Shown here piece by piece: positions 44,038 to 52,973 of a DNA stretch of 64,000 nt; position 1 is the first letter of the stretch, and the number at the start of each line of letters is the position of its first letter. The notes under the pieces are model-generated. The model saw nothing but the letters and a program-made list of their open reading frames with translations. It was not told the origin of the DNA and ran no database searches. The position numbers and the translations under genes were made by a program. Source of the DNA: Bacteroidota bacterium (lineage in GTDB: Bacteria > Bacteroidota > Bacteroidia > Bacteroidales > Tenuifilaceae); the NCBI GenBank assembly GCA_029560875.1, contig JAKQKB010000055.1, positions 119,178 to 183,177 on the forward strand, given 5' to 3'.

Positions 44038-44881
44038 CAAAAGCCATTCTGTCCTTTCCGTTGATATCCTTTCTAATTTCCACATCACTATAGCCATTGC
44101 TAATAAGCAAATCCTTTATTTCATTCCCAAATGCCTGGTTAATTTCGAAGTAGAGTTGGCCGTTGGGGTTAAGCCAATTTCTCGATTTTTGGGCAATTGT
44201 TCTATAGAATAATAAAGGGTCGTTATCGCTGACAAAAAGGGCTAGGTGAGGTTCAAAATCGGTTACGTTTCGGTTCATCAGTTGCTTCTCCTGCTCCCTG
44301 ACATAGGGAGGATTGCTAACTATAATATCGTAATGAGCGCCATCAATCTCCGATAATTCAAGAATATTGCCATTTATAAAATCAACATTAACGCTGTTCT
44401 TTATCGCATTAAGTTTTGCCACTTTAAGCGCATTTTCTGAAACATCAAGCGCTGTTACTTGTGCATCGGAAAGATATTTAGCCAACGAGACGGCAATACA
44501 ACCCGAGCCTGTTCCTACATCTAGTATTTTAGGTGAATTATTCTTGTTATTGCTGATTATCCAGTGAACCAACTCCTCGGTTTCTGGCCGGGGGATTAAT
44601 ACCTCGGCGTTAACCTCAAAAACCATATCCATAAAATCCGCTTCGCCTATAACATGCTGAACTGGATTTCCTTTTTTGAGTTCATCCAAAACCTCAAGAA
44701 TTCTGCTGGTTATATCACCACTTAGTATGTCGTTTGGGTTTAAATGCACTCTGTACTCAGGCATTTTAACTATCTTCTCAAAAAGCAATTTTCTGATGGC
44801 CTGTACCTCGGTTGCGGGGTACAATCCCGATAAACTTGTGCCAATTATATCAAACAGCTGCCTTAAAGTATAACTGTTCAT
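44027..44881 (-). CDS. prmC: Release-factor glutamine methyltransferase
   Basis: A 284-residue SAM methyltransferase that methylates the GGQ glutamine of RF1/RF2. The N-terminal helical domain spans ~1-90. The catalytic domain has VLIPRPETEELV, ILDVGTGSGCIAVSLAKYL (SAM motif I, ~114-132) and the diagnostic VSNPPYV (~187). Normal length. Divergent from ribD with overlapping promoter boxes (44891-44915). recX follows after an array of heptamers. Confidence 0.95.
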   Translation of the reverse strand: MNSYTLRQLFDIIGTSLSGLYPATEVQAIRKLLFEKIVKMPEYRVHLNPNDILSGDITSRILEVLDELKKGNPVQHVIGEADFMDMVFEVNAEVLIPRPETEELVHWIISNNKNNSPKILDVGTGSGCIAVSLAKYLSDAQVTALDVSENALKVAKLNAIKNSVNVDFINGNILELSEIDGAHYDIIVSNPPYVREQEKQLMNRNVTDFEPHLALFVSDNDPLLFYRTIAQKSRNWLNPNGQLYFEINQAFGNEIKDLLISNGYSDVEIRKDINGKDRMAFGRR

Positions 44882-44890
44882 TAAAAAGTG

Positions 44891-44898
44891 TATTTTTG
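44891..44898 (+). promoter_or_regulatory. -7 box for ribD
   Basis: TATTTTTG matches TAnnTTTG, 27 bases before the ribD ATG; spacing to a TTG not found. Confidence 0.45.
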
Positions 44899-44907
44899 TA
44901 TAGGATA

Positions 44908-44915
44908 CAAATTTA
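44908..44915 (-). promoter_or_regulatory. -7 box for prmC
   Basis: Minus-strand TAAATTTG, an exact match, 27 bases before the prmC ATG and only ten bases from the ribD box: the two promoters face each other. Confidence 0.45.
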
Positions 44916-44924
44916 CTGAATATT

Positions 44925-46013
44925 ATGGATAACTCTGAGCTTCACAGGATGTATATGTCGCGTTGCCTAGAGCTTGCGCTTAACGGAAACGGCAATGTTG
45001 CCCCAAACCCAATGGTTGGTGCTGTTATTGTGCATAACAATAAAATTATTGGCGAAGGATTTCACGCACATTACGGCGAAGCTCATGCCGAGATAAATGC
45101 CATTAACTCTGTAAAAGATAAATCGCTATTAAAGGATTCCACTATCTATATATCGCTTGAGCCCTGCTCGCATTATGGAAAAACTCCACCTTGCACCGAT
45201 AGGCTAGTTGAGTTGGGAATTCCCAATGTGGTTATTGCTACAGTGGACCCAAATCCAAAGGTTAGCGGACGCGGTATTGAAATACTTCGCCAGCAGGGAT
45301 GCAATGTTACTGTTGGTGTGCTGGAGGAAGAAGCAAAGTTTCTGAACCGAAGGTTTATTACATATCACACAAAAAAACGTCCATATGTAATTCTAAAGTG
45401 GGCTCAAACAATAGATGGATTCATAGATGCAGTCCGCAAACCTACCGACCCCATCGCTCCAATATGGATTACCAACGAGCATGCCCGCTCCTTGGTTCAT
45501 AGGTGGCGAAGTGAGGAACAAGCCGTACTTGTAGGAACCAATACTGTTGAAAAGGATAATCCACACCTAAACGTTCGCAGTTGGAGTGGAAAAGTTCCTT
45601 TTAGAGTTGTAGTTGACAGAAAATTACGTTTACCAAAGGAATCGCACGTTTTTGACGGTTCACAACCCACATTGATATTTCTTGGGAATAACAGCAGTTC
45701 TCTTGCCCGCAAACCAGAATTTGGCGGTATCCCAAATCTTGAAATGATTACCATTGATTTTGTAAAAGGAGTAGAGGGGCAAATTCTAAAGGAACTTGGC
45801 GATAGAGATATTATTTCAGTGATTATTGAGGGTGGTGCAATGCTGTTGAATAGTTTTATTCAGAAAGGTCTTTGGGATGAAGCTCGAGTTTTTGTAGGTA
45901 ACAAATTCTTTGGCGATGGTGTTAAAGCTCCGCTTTTCAAAGGAACTTACTCCACATTCGATGATATTGGCGATAGCAAACTGTTTGTTTACAGAAACGA
46001 AGAGGGATTGTAG
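44925..46013 (+). CDS. ribD: Bifunctional riboflavin deaminase/reductase RibD
   Basis: A 362-residue enzyme performing two steps of riboflavin synthesis: deamination of the diaminopyrimidinone and reduction of the ribosyl side chain. The N-terminal deaminase has Zn-binding HAEINAI (His-Ala-Glu) and EPCSHYGKTPPCTDRL. The C-terminal RibG reductase starts RPYVILKWAQTIDGFID and has LVGTNTVEKDNPHLNVRSW and EGGAMLLNSFI. Both catalytic halves are complete. Opposite to prmC; no other riboflavin genes are nearby. Confidence 0.95.
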   Translation: MDNSELHRMYMSRCLELALNGNGNVAPNPMVGAVIVHNNKIIGEGFHAHYGEAHAEINAINSVKDKSLLKDSTIYISLEPCSHYGKTPPCTDRLVELGIPNVVIATVDPNPKVSGRGIEILRQQGCNVTVGVLEEEAKFLNRRFITYHTKKRPYVILKWAQTIDGFIDAVRKPTDPIAPIWITNEHARSLVHRWRSEEQAVLVGTNTVEKDNPHLNVRSWSGKVPFRVVVDRKLRLPKESHVFDGSQPTLIFLGNNSSSLARKPEFGGIPNLEMITIDFVKGVEGQILKELGDRDIISVIIEGGAMLLNSFIQKGLWDEARVFVGNKFFGDGVKAPLFKGTYSTFDDIGDSKLFVYRNEEGL

Positions 46014-46086
46014 TTTTTATCATTGGTTTAGATTTAGAGGGAAACAGCCAAGTTCGGATGAATTGGACGCCAGTTGAGCAGTTTTT

Positions 46087-46608
46087 TTATATACCTCCTT
46101 GAATTATCTCCTTAATTGTTTTTGATAAATCCTGTGGATTTAAATGGTCGGCATCAACAACAATCTGAGCCTTTTCGTAGAACTTTTTGCGCTCGTCGAG
46201 AACTCTAATGATATAATCGTTTAGTTCCTCCTTGGTCTTCCCCCAAAGTAATGGTCTGTTAATTTTAGCATGAATTAGGCGCGAAACAAGAGAGGAAACC
46301 TCCATTCGAAGATAAACAGTCATTCCAGTTCTATTCATAAAATCGATGCTATTGTAAAAGCACGATGTACCTCCACCGGACGATATAACAAAATCGCCAT
46401 CGAACGATGCAACCTCTTTTAGCGCTTCCTGCTCTATTATACGGAAGTAGTTCTCGCCATTAATCTCGAAAATCTGTTTTATGGTTTTGCGGTGCTTGGT
46501 CTCAATGTACTCATCCAAATCGATAAATCTATACCCAAGAGCCGAGGATAACTCCTTCCCAACCGTGGTTTTACCACTGGCCATAAAACCTATTAGGTAA
46601 ACTTTCAT
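46087..46608 (-). CDS. aroK: Shikimate kinase
   Basis: A 173-residue kinase converting shikimate to shikimate 3-phosphate (aromatic amino-acid pathway). Walker A GFMASGKTTVGKELSSALG at residues ~7-25, substrate-binding DLDEYIE, GGGTSCF and INRPLLWGKT. Length is normal. It is transcribed opposite to the toxin-antitoxin pair and convergent with ribD. No terminator was recognised. Confidence 0.94.
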   Translation of the reverse strand: MKVYLIGFMASGKTTVGKELSSALGYRFIDLDEYIETKHRKTIKQIFEINGENYFRIIEQEALKEVASFDGDFVISSGGGTSCFYNSIDFMNRTGMTVYLRMEVSSLVSRLIHAKINRPLLWGKTKEELNDYIIRVLDERKKFYEKAQIVVDADHLNPQDLSKTIKEIIQGGI

Positions 46609-46710
46609 TATAAAGCTACTAGATTTTTAAAATTCTACGCTAAATTAATTATTTTTTCAGGTTTTATAACTTAACTCCAGTATATTCAAGTTACGGGAAA
46701 TGGTAATTAA

Positions 46711-46747
46711 CCACAAAGGCGCACAAAGATAGACACGAAGGCACTCA
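46711..46747 (+). repeat. Short CACAAAG-type repeats
   Basis: CACAAAG at 46712 and 46722 and CACGAAG at 46734, followed by another CAC. A run of similar short units, at irregular 10-12 base spacing, just before the antitoxin promoter. The rest of the 221-base gap to the antitoxin shows nothing else recognised. Confidence 0.45.
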
Positions 46748-46806
46748 TATGAAAGATAAAAAACCTTTTTACTTCATATTTCAATGTCGTTTAGTTGAAT
46801 ATTATT

Positions 46807-46814
46807 TAAATTTG
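46807..46814 (+). promoter_or_regulatory. -7 box of the toxin-antitoxin operon
   Basis: TAAATTTG exactly matches TAnnTTTG, 16 bases before the antitoxin ATG at 46830. It excludes the longer reading from 46749. Confidence 0.5.
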
Positions 46815-46829
46815 CAGAAAAGACAATCT

Positions 46830-47051
46830 ATGAATATTCAGGCAGAAAAACTGGAACTCGTAAGAATGATTCTGGATACTGATAATCCGAGGATACTTTC
46901 TTTAGTTCGACGAATATTTACTAGTGCTAAAAGTGTCGACTTTTGGGATTCATTATCTCAATTGGAAAAGGAAGAGATATTTAAAGGGATTGATGAAATT
47001 GAGAATGGTGAAACTGTAAACTACGAAGATTTCATTAAAAAACATCGTTAA
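46830..47051 (+). CDS. Type II antitoxin, small helical protein
   Basis: A 73-residue protein, MNIQAEKLELVRMILDTDNP then a helix and FKGIDEIENGETVNYEDFIKKHR. The C-terminal GIxExENGExxxxE/D-type end is typical of antitoxins paired with RelE/ParE toxins and wraps the toxin. It is acidic and short, with no DNA-binding fold obvious to me. Its stop overlaps the toxin start by one base (TAATG), a typical coupled TA arrangement. The role is to neutralise the adjacent toxin. Confidence 0.8.
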   Translation: MNIQAEKLELVRMILDTDNPRILSLVRRIFTSAKSVDFWDSLSQLEKEEIFKGIDEIENGETVNYEDFIKKHR

Positions 47052-47356
47052 TGAAACGCGAAGTTAGGCTCGCAAAGAGAGCCATGAAAAAACTCGACAA
47101 TCTTTTGGTTTATCTCGAAAAAGAATGGTCAATAAAAGTTAAAAATGATTTCATCGTTAAACTTGATAAATCATTAAAGCAAATACAAAAATTACCCGAT
47201 AGTTTCCCTGAATCAGAAAAAGTAAAAGGTCTTAGAAAATGTGTTGTAACTAAGCAGACCACAATTTTTTATAAATATACTGAGACATCGATTGATATTG
47301 TGGCAATTTTCGATAATCGACAGAGTCCAAAATCACTGGAAAACGAAATAAAGTAA
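47051..47356 (+). CDS. RelE/ParE-family toxin
   Basis: A 101-residue basic toxin with the RelE/ParE fold: LAKRAMKKLDNLLVYLEKEWS, QIQKLPDSFPESEKVKGLRK, TTIFYKYTETSIDIVAIFDNRQSP. The C-terminal DNRQSP end is characteristic. ParE members poison gyrase and RelE members cut mRNA; the choice is not clear here. The toxin lies one gene from parC (topoisomerase IV), but that is probably chance. It is followed by a strong terminator. Confidence 0.87.
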   Translation: MKREVRLAKRAMKKLDNLLVYLEKEWSIKVKNDFIVKLDKSLKQIQKLPDSFPESEKVKGLRKCVVTKQTTIFYKYTETSIDIVAIFDNRQSPKSLENEIK

Positions 47357-47380
47357 CCACTCGCTCGCATAGTAAACAAA

Positions 47381-47408
47381 AAACGACCCTTTCGGGTCGT
47401 TTAGTTTT
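47381..47408. terminator. Bidirectional terminator between the toxin and parC
   Basis: A 9-bp stem AAACGACCC/GGGTCGTTT (47381-47389 with 47394-47402) has TTTTT downstream on the plus strand and an A-run upstream serving as T-run on the minus strand. Confidence 0.8.
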
Positions 47409-50062
47409 TACATCTCCAAACTCATCTGCTCGGCGGCAGAATCATCAACAGGAGTGGTTTCATCGGAAGGAATTTCAGTTACCTCTTCTTCCTGAAAAGC
47501 GGATGCTTCCTTTTCCAAAGGTTCTACAAACTCCACTTTTTTGATATCGTATGTAGATAGTCGTTTACCTTTCGCTTTGTGGCCTTTTACTGCAATAAAT
47601 GCATCCACATCCAAAGTTTCCTTATCGCGACTAGAGTGCTTGCCACCAAATTTAATTTCAAGGCAAGGATATAAATCGCTATTTAAGCTAACTAGGTAAG
47701 ATTTATCATCCTCTGGGATGAATATTTGTGTTTTCTCGGAGTAGTCGAAACGGAAACGCTTTAGGTAAAACATTTTCTGCTCACCGTCGAAATAAACCGC
47801 TGAGAATATCTTGTCGGCATCGTACTTCTCAACAACTAAAGGTTGAGTATCGAAACGAAGCGAATACTCTGTTCCTGCAAGGAAGTATGTACCATCGTTA
47901 TTTACAATCAGTATTTTCTCACCAGGAGCAAACTCTCCCAGCAAAATTCCTTTGCATTCGTGGTTTAGCCTTAACACCTCATCGTCGAACCAAACTTTTA
48001 CTCCTTCAACTGCGCCAGCCATTTTCTCCTTCATCTGAAGTTTATGGATTGCGTAGCGAGTAAAGATATTCCCTTGCGAGCTGCGTCCCTTAACCGCAAT
48101 TTGACTGAAATCTAGTTCAAGTATCAAGTTGCGTAAGCGAGGACGTGGTTTTAGGAATACCTTCAAAATCTCGGTTTCGCCATTTGGATTTGCGCTGAAG
48201 TAAAGTATCTGCGAACCGGGCGTTCCTTTGGTTATGTCGTACTCCTTGTCGCGGGTTGTTCCAGTAACGGCGCAGCGTTTCATCATAATATCGCCGTTAA
48301 GCCCATCGCGGTATAGCACGTTGTAAATTGTTCGTGTATCGTTCTTTTTATAAACCGCCACATGCTGTATATCCTTACCTACAAAGGCTTTTTCCTGTAC
48401 CTTTTGAATAAAGTATTTTCCATTCTTAAGGAAAACAATTATATCGTCGATATCGGAGCAATCCGACACAAACTGGTCCTTTTTAAGTCCGTACCCAACA
48501 AAACCTTCGGCATAGTTCACGTAAAGTTTCTCGTTGGCAACCACAACTTTTGTGGCAACAATACTATCGAAACTGCGAAGCTCGGTTTTGCGCTCGCGTC
48601 CCTTGCCGTACTTTTTCTTTATCTGCTGATAATAGTTAATGGTATAGGTTACAATATTTGCCAGATGATTTTTAACCTCCTCCATCTCGTTCTCAATGGC
48701 CAGAATATGCTCATCGGCTTTCTTGATATCGAATTTTGAGATTTTACGAACTGGCTTCTCAGTCAACTTCAACAAATCCTCGCGGGTGATTTCCCTGCGT
48801 AACAATTTTCTGAAAGGATTAAAACCTTTATCAATAGCATCGATAACCATTTCCCAGGTTTCAGTATCCTTTTCGAGTTCACGGTAGATGCGTTGTTCGA
48901 AGAATATTTTTTCGAGCGATGAGTAGTGCCAATCATCCTCCAACTCCTTCATTCTAATCCTCAACTCCCAGGTTAACAACTCCTTGGTTCTGTCGACAGA
49001 GGCTCTTAGAATCTCCTTAACACCCATAAACCTTGGCTTATCCTGATATATTATGCAGGAGTTGGTTGATATGGACATCTCGCAATCGGTAAACGCGTAA
49101 AGCGCATCGATAGTCATATCGGGATTAGCATCGGGGAAGAGGTGAATTAAAATCTCAACGTTAGCCGCAGTGTTATCGTCAATCTTTTTAACCTTGATTT
49201 TTCCCTTATCGCTAGCTTTTACAATAGATTCAATTAACGAGGATGTGGTTTTACCAAACGGAAGTTCAGTAATTGCCAGTGTTTTGCGGTCTACCTTTTG
49301 AATACGAGCACGCATTTTAACGGTTCCACCCCTTATCCCGTCGTTGTAGCGGCTACAATCGGCCAATCCTCCTGTTGGGAAATCGGGGTAAAGCTCAAAG
49401 TCTTTGCCTTTCAAATAATCGATAGAGGCATCTATCAACTCATTAAAGTTGTGTGGAAGAATTTTTGAGGCCAAACCAACCGCAATACCCTCTACGCCTT
49501 GTGCAAGCAACAAAGGGAATTTCATAGGAAGCGTTACTGGCTCCTGATTCCTACCATCGTAACTGAGCATCCACTCTGTGGTTTTTGGGTTGAAAACCAC
49601 ATCGAGCGCAAATTTCGACAAACGCGCCTCAATGTAACGTGGTGCAGCAGCACCATCGCCTGTAAGCGTGTTTCCCCAGTTACCCTGAGTATCAATAAGC
49701 AAGTTTTTCTGACCCAGCTGAACCAGCGCATCGCCAATAGATGCATCGCCATGTGGGTGAAACTGCATTGTGAAACCAATTACGTTGGCAACTTTATTGT
49801 AGCGGCCATCGTCTAAACGTTTCATCGAATGCAGAATGCGGCGCTGAACGGGTTTCAATCCATCGTCCAAATGCGGAACGGCACGTTCCAGAATTACGTA
49901 CGATGCATAATCCAAAAACCAATCCTTGTACATACCAGTTAGATGAGCCTTTTTGGCAACATCGCCAGTAAGTTTCTCAATTTTGGCGTGTAACTCGGGG
50001 GAATTATCTTCGTTTTCTCCTTCGGTTAATAACTCGTCAGCATCAAAATCGTCCAATTGCAT
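47408..50062 (-). CDS. parC: DNA topoisomerase IV subunit A
   Basis: An 884-residue type IIA topoisomerase A subunit. The catalytic region has FHPHGDASIGDALVQLGQKN and APRYIEARLSK with the DNA-linking tyrosine near residue 127, and the C-terminal ~250 residues form the pinwheel DNA-wrapping domain. The order parE-parC and the lack of a GyrA box point to topoisomerase IV (decatenation). It lies 40 bases downstream of parE on the same strand. Length is normal for Bacteroidetes ParC. Confidence 0.93.
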   Translation of the reverse strand: MQLDDFDADELLTEGENEDNSPELHAKIEKLTGDVAKKAHLTGMYKDWFLDYASYVILERAVPHLDDGLKPVQRRILHSMKRLDDGRYNKVANVIGFTMQFHPHGDASIGDALVQLGQKNLLIDTQGNWGNTLTGDGAAAPRYIEARLSKFALDVVFNPKTTEWMLSYDGRNQEPVTLPMKFPLLLAQGVEGIAVGLASKILPHNFNELIDASIDYLKGKDFELYPDFPTGGLADCSRYNDGIRGGTVKMRARIQKVDRKTLAITELPFGKTTSSLIESIVKASDKGKIKVKKIDDNTAANVEILIHLFPDANPDMTIDALYAFTDCEMSISTNSCIIYQDKPRFMGVKEILRASVDRTKELLTWELRIRMKELEDDWHYSSLEKIFFEQRIYRELEKDTETWEMVIDAIDKGFNPFRKLLRREITREDLLKLTEKPVRKISKFDIKKADEHILAIENEMEEVKNHLANIVTYTINYYQQIKKKYGKGRERKTELRSFDSIVATKVVVANEKLYVNYAEGFVGYGLKKDQFVSDCSDIDDIIVFLKNGKYFIQKVQEKAFVGKDIQHVAVYKKNDTRTIYNVLYRDGLNGDIMMKRCAVTGTTRDKEYDITKGTPGSQILYFSANPNGETEILKVFLKPRPRLRNLILELDFSQIAVKGRSSQGNIFTRYAIHKLQMKEKMAGAVEGVKVWFDDEVLRLNHECKGILLGEFAPGEKILIVNNDGTYFLAGTEYSLRFDTQPLVVEKYDADKIFSAVYFDGEQKMFYLKRFRFDYSEKTQIFIPEDDKSYLVSLNSDLYPCLEIKFGGKHSSRDKETLDVDAFIAVKGHKAKGKRLSTYDIKKVEFVEPLEKEASAFQEEEVTEIPSDETTPVDDSAAEQMSLEM

Positions 50063-50102
50063 TGCTTTTCCTCTATTTCAACAAATTCAAAATACTTTTT
50101 GG

Positions 50103-52004
50103 TTATGCAACCAAATTATCCTCTAACGCATTCACATCCTCGGCCTCAGAACTCACAACAACCTTATCCTCCTCAATAATATCCTCTTCAATTCTTAGGT
50201 TGTTGATGATAAATCCTTGACGGTCGGGTGTGTTTTTACCCATATAGAATTCCAACAAATCAAATATCTGGTCATCCTTAGTTAGGCGAACTGGGTCCAA
50301 ACGCATGTCCTCGCCAATGAAGTTTTTGAACTCATCGGGCGAAATTTCGCCAAGACCTTTAAATCGGGTAATTTCAGGGTTTGGACCTAGTTCCTTTATT
50401 GCCTTCTCCTTCTCCTCAGGCGAGTAGCAGTAAGTTGTTTTCTTCTTATTACGAACCCTGAATAGCGGAGTTTGAAGGATAAAAAGGTGCTCCTGACGGA
50501 TTAACTCAGGGAAGAACTGTAAGAAGAACGATATAAGCAAAAGGCGAATATGCATTCCGTCCACATCGGCATCGGTGGCAACCACAATCTTGTTGTAGCG
50601 TAGGTTGTCCATATCGTCCTCGATGTTCAGCGCGGCCTGTAGCAGGTTGAACTCCTCGTTCTCGTAAACAATTTTCTTGGTTAATCCATAGGTGTTCAAA
50701 GGCTTACCACGAAGCGAGAATACCGCTTGGGTATTCACATCGCGCGATTTGGTGATTGAACCACTAGCAGAGTCACCCTCTGTAATGAATAGGGTTGATT
50801 CATCGGCACGTTTTTCGTTTGTGTTGTAATGAACACGGCAATCGCGCAGCTTCTTATTGTGAAGACTAGCCTTTTTAGCACGCTCGCGAGCTAATTTCTT
50901 AATGCCCGAAATGGCCTTTCGCTCCTTTTCTGATTCTAGAATTTTTTGAAGAAGGGTTTGGGCGGTCTCGGAGTTTTTATGCAGATAATTGTCCAGCGAA
51001 TTCTTAACGAAATCGCCAATAAACTTACTAACCGATGGCCCATTTGGCCCCATATCCTTGCTACCAAGTTTGGTTTTGGTCTGCGACTCAAACACCGGGT
51101 CCTCAACCCTAACGCTAATAGCGCAGATAATGGAGGTGCGAATATCGGAAGGGTCGAAATCCTTGCGGTAAAACTCGCGAATGGTTTTCACGTAAGCCTC
51201 GCGGAATGCCGAAAGGTGTGTTCCGCCTTGTGTTGTATGCTGTCCGTTAACGAATGTGTAATAATCCTCGCCATACCCGTTTCCGTGGGTAATGGCCACC
51301 TCAATATCTTCTCCCTTTAAATGGATTATTTGATACAATGGCTCTCCGGAAAGGTTCTCGTTCAACAAATCGAGCAAACCGTTCTTCGAAACAAAATCCT
51401 TACCGTTGAAGTTGATAATTAGGTTTGTGTTTAGGTAGCTGTAATTGCGCAGCATTGTCTCAATGTACTCCTCATGATACTTGAAGTTCCCAAAAACAGT
51501 ATCATCGGGAGTAAACTCTACAATTGTTCCGTTAGCATCGCCATTGGATGAGAATTCAAGTTCATTCACCAACTGTCCAGCAGAAAACTCAACCTGCTTT
51601 GCAACGCCGTCCCTAATACTTTTGATAATGAAACGATTCGACAAAGCATTTACAGCCTTAATACCAACTCCATTCAAACCCACCGATTTTTTAAAAACCT
51701 TTGAGTCGTACTTGGCGCCAGTATTCATTTTGGAAGCAACATCCTTAAGTTTTCCTTGCGGAATGCCTCTCCCATAGTCGCGAACAGTAACTGTGGATTC
51801 TGTTAGGGTAATATCAACACGTTTCCCAAAACCCATCATATACTCATCGATGGAGTTGTCAAGAACCTCTTTTAGCAGAATATAAACCCCGTCGTCGGGT
51901 TGAGAGCCATCGCCCAACTTTCCAATGTACATACCCGGACGCCTACGGATATGCTCCTGCCACTCCAGCGTTTTAATGCTCTCCTCTGAATAACCTGTAG
52001 TCAT
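50103..52004 (-). CDS. parE: DNA topoisomerase IV subunit B
   Basis: A 633-residue GHKL-type ATPase subunit. [37 protein letters not shown] (ATP site), [14 protein letters not shown], the TOPRIM acidic motif EGDSASG with [11 protein letters not shown], and the end [13 protein letters not shown]. All signatures are complete. Upstream on the minus strand is TATTTTTG at 52108-52115, about 104 bases before the ATG. It forms topoisomerase IV with ParC, separating linked daughter chromosomes. Confidence 0.94.
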   Translation of the reverse strand: MTTGYSEESIKTLEWQEHIRRRPGMYIGKLGDGSQPDDGVYILLKEVLDNSIDEYMMGFGKRVDITLTESTVTVRDYGRGIPQGKLKDVASKMNTGAKYDSKVFKKSVGLNGVGIKAVNALSNRFIIKSIRDGVAKQVEFSAGQLVNELEFSSNGDANGTIVEFTPDDTVFGNFKYHEEYIETMLRNYSYLNTNLIINFNGKDFVSKNGLLDLLNENLSGEPLYQIIHLKGEDIEVAITHGNGYGEDYYTFVNGQHTTQGGTHLSAFREAYVKTIREFYRKDFDPSDIRTSIICAISVRVEDPVFESQTKTKLGSKDMGPNGPSVSKFIGDFVKNSLDNYLHKNSETAQTLLQKILESEKERKAISGIKKLARERAKKASLHNKKLRDCRVHYNTNEKRADESTLFITEGDSASGSITKSRDVNTQAVFSLRGKPLNTYGLTKKIVYENEEFNLLQAALNIEDDMDNLRYNKIVVATDADVDGMHIRLLLISFFLQFFPELIRQEHLFILQTPLFRVRNKKKTTYCYSPEEKEKAIKELGPNPEITRFKGLGEISPDEFKNFIGEDMRLDPVRLTKDDQIFDLLEFYMGKNTPDRQGFIINNLRIEEDIIEEDKVVVSSEAEDVNALEDNLVA

Positions 52005-52107
52005 AATTACCTCGATTCTAAATACCAGAAATAAAATATCAAACTAACAATCAATATCTTAAACCCACCACTAACACTTACAAAAGACACTTTAGATTTT
52101 ACGATTG

Positions 52108-52115
52108 CAAAAATA
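52108..52115 (-). promoter_or_regulatory. Possible -7 box for parE-parC
   Basis: Minus-strand TATTTTTG is an exact match, about 104 bases before the parE ATG; no TTG at the usual spacing. A long leader would follow. Confidence 0.35.
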
Positions 52116-52190
52116 AGGATTAAAAAATGCCACGGACGTTTAGTGCTGAATTAAATATCAACAAGTGGATAAGTTTTATGAACCAATTGA

Positions 52191-52246
52191 CAATGCGATA
52201 ATTAGTCAATTGGACAATTTGAGAATGAGTCAATTTTAAAACTCAG
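52191..52246. repeat. 8-bp phased repeat array in the parE upstream gap
   Basis: Reads in strict 8-base steps: AATTGAC, AATGCGAT, AATTAGTC, AATTGGAC, AATTTGAG, AATGAGTC, AATTTTAA. Consensus AATT/Gnnnn. It lies in a 391-base gap (52005-52395) where no gene is seen; the rest of that gap holds a parE promoter candidate and AT-rich sequence only. Confidence 0.6.
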
Positions 52247-52395
52247 ATTGACAAGTAAGCCATTGAGCTAGAAGGTGTTAATCCTTTTCTTTCAGGAAAC
52301 TCTTTAATTTAAACAACATTCAAAGAACAACAAAACATATTATCATTTTAAAAATTTTCTTAATTTTATTTTACTAAACGAAAAACTAAAAACTT

Positions 52396-52929
52396 ATGCA
52401 AGAAACCATTATTGGTGGGTTAATTGGCTTGACATCAGCATTGATTGTTGGAACACTAATCCCTACAATTAACAACTATCTAAACAACAAGAAAACGAAA
52501 TATCAATTAATTATTAAGTTAACATCTATTTTGTACTTACTAAAAAACAACGTAAAAAGTTACTTACATCAAGAAATGTATAAAAAAATAGTTAGTTTCA
52601 CTGACGATGAAGATGAAAACAGATTATCGAATTTGAGAGAACAAGTAAGTTCAAACATTTATGAAATATACTCACTACAATTAGAAATAGTAAAATATTT
52701 AAAAAAAAGACCACTCTATAGCGTTGAAGATATTTTTGAAAACATTGATGACCTTGAGCGCTTTGTTTGGCATACGATAATCAACTACAACAATGACAAA
52801 GAGGAATTTGCATTAGAATCTGAAAAAAAATACAGCAATGAATTAAGCGTAATGCTAGAGTCAGAAATGACCACCAGAATAAAGAGACAAATTTATATTA
52901 ATAAAATATCAACAAATTGTAAGTTTTAA
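52396..52929 (+). CDS. Small membrane-anchored protein next to the caspase gene, unknown
   Basis: A 177-residue protein with one N-terminal membrane helix (residues ~5-26, IIGGLIGLTSALIVGTLIPTI) and a helical, polar rest rich in E, K, N, Y. Base composition is very AT-rich, like the next gene and unlike the housekeeping neighbours. No family recognised. It lies 44 bases before the PEGA/caspase lipoprotein gene on the same strand and could be co-transcribed; a functional link is possible but unproven. Confidence 0.55.
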   Translation: MQETIIGGLIGLTSALIVGTLIPTINNYLNNKKTKYQLIIKLTSILYLLKNNVKSYLHQEMYKKIVSFTDDEDENRLSNLREQVSSNIYEIYSLQLEIVKYLKKRPLYSVEDIFENIDDLERFVWHTIINYNNDKEEFALESEKKYSNELSVMLESEMTTRIKRQIYINKISTNCKF

Positions 52930-52973
52930 AAACTAAAAACAACTATAATTAACTAACGTAAACAATAGAGATA

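Noticed and set aside
47051..50062. A link between the ParE-type toxin and the neighbouring parC/parE genes as toxin target.
   Set aside because: They lie on opposite strands with a terminator between; ParE toxins are named for plasmid partition, not for topoisomerase subunit ParE.
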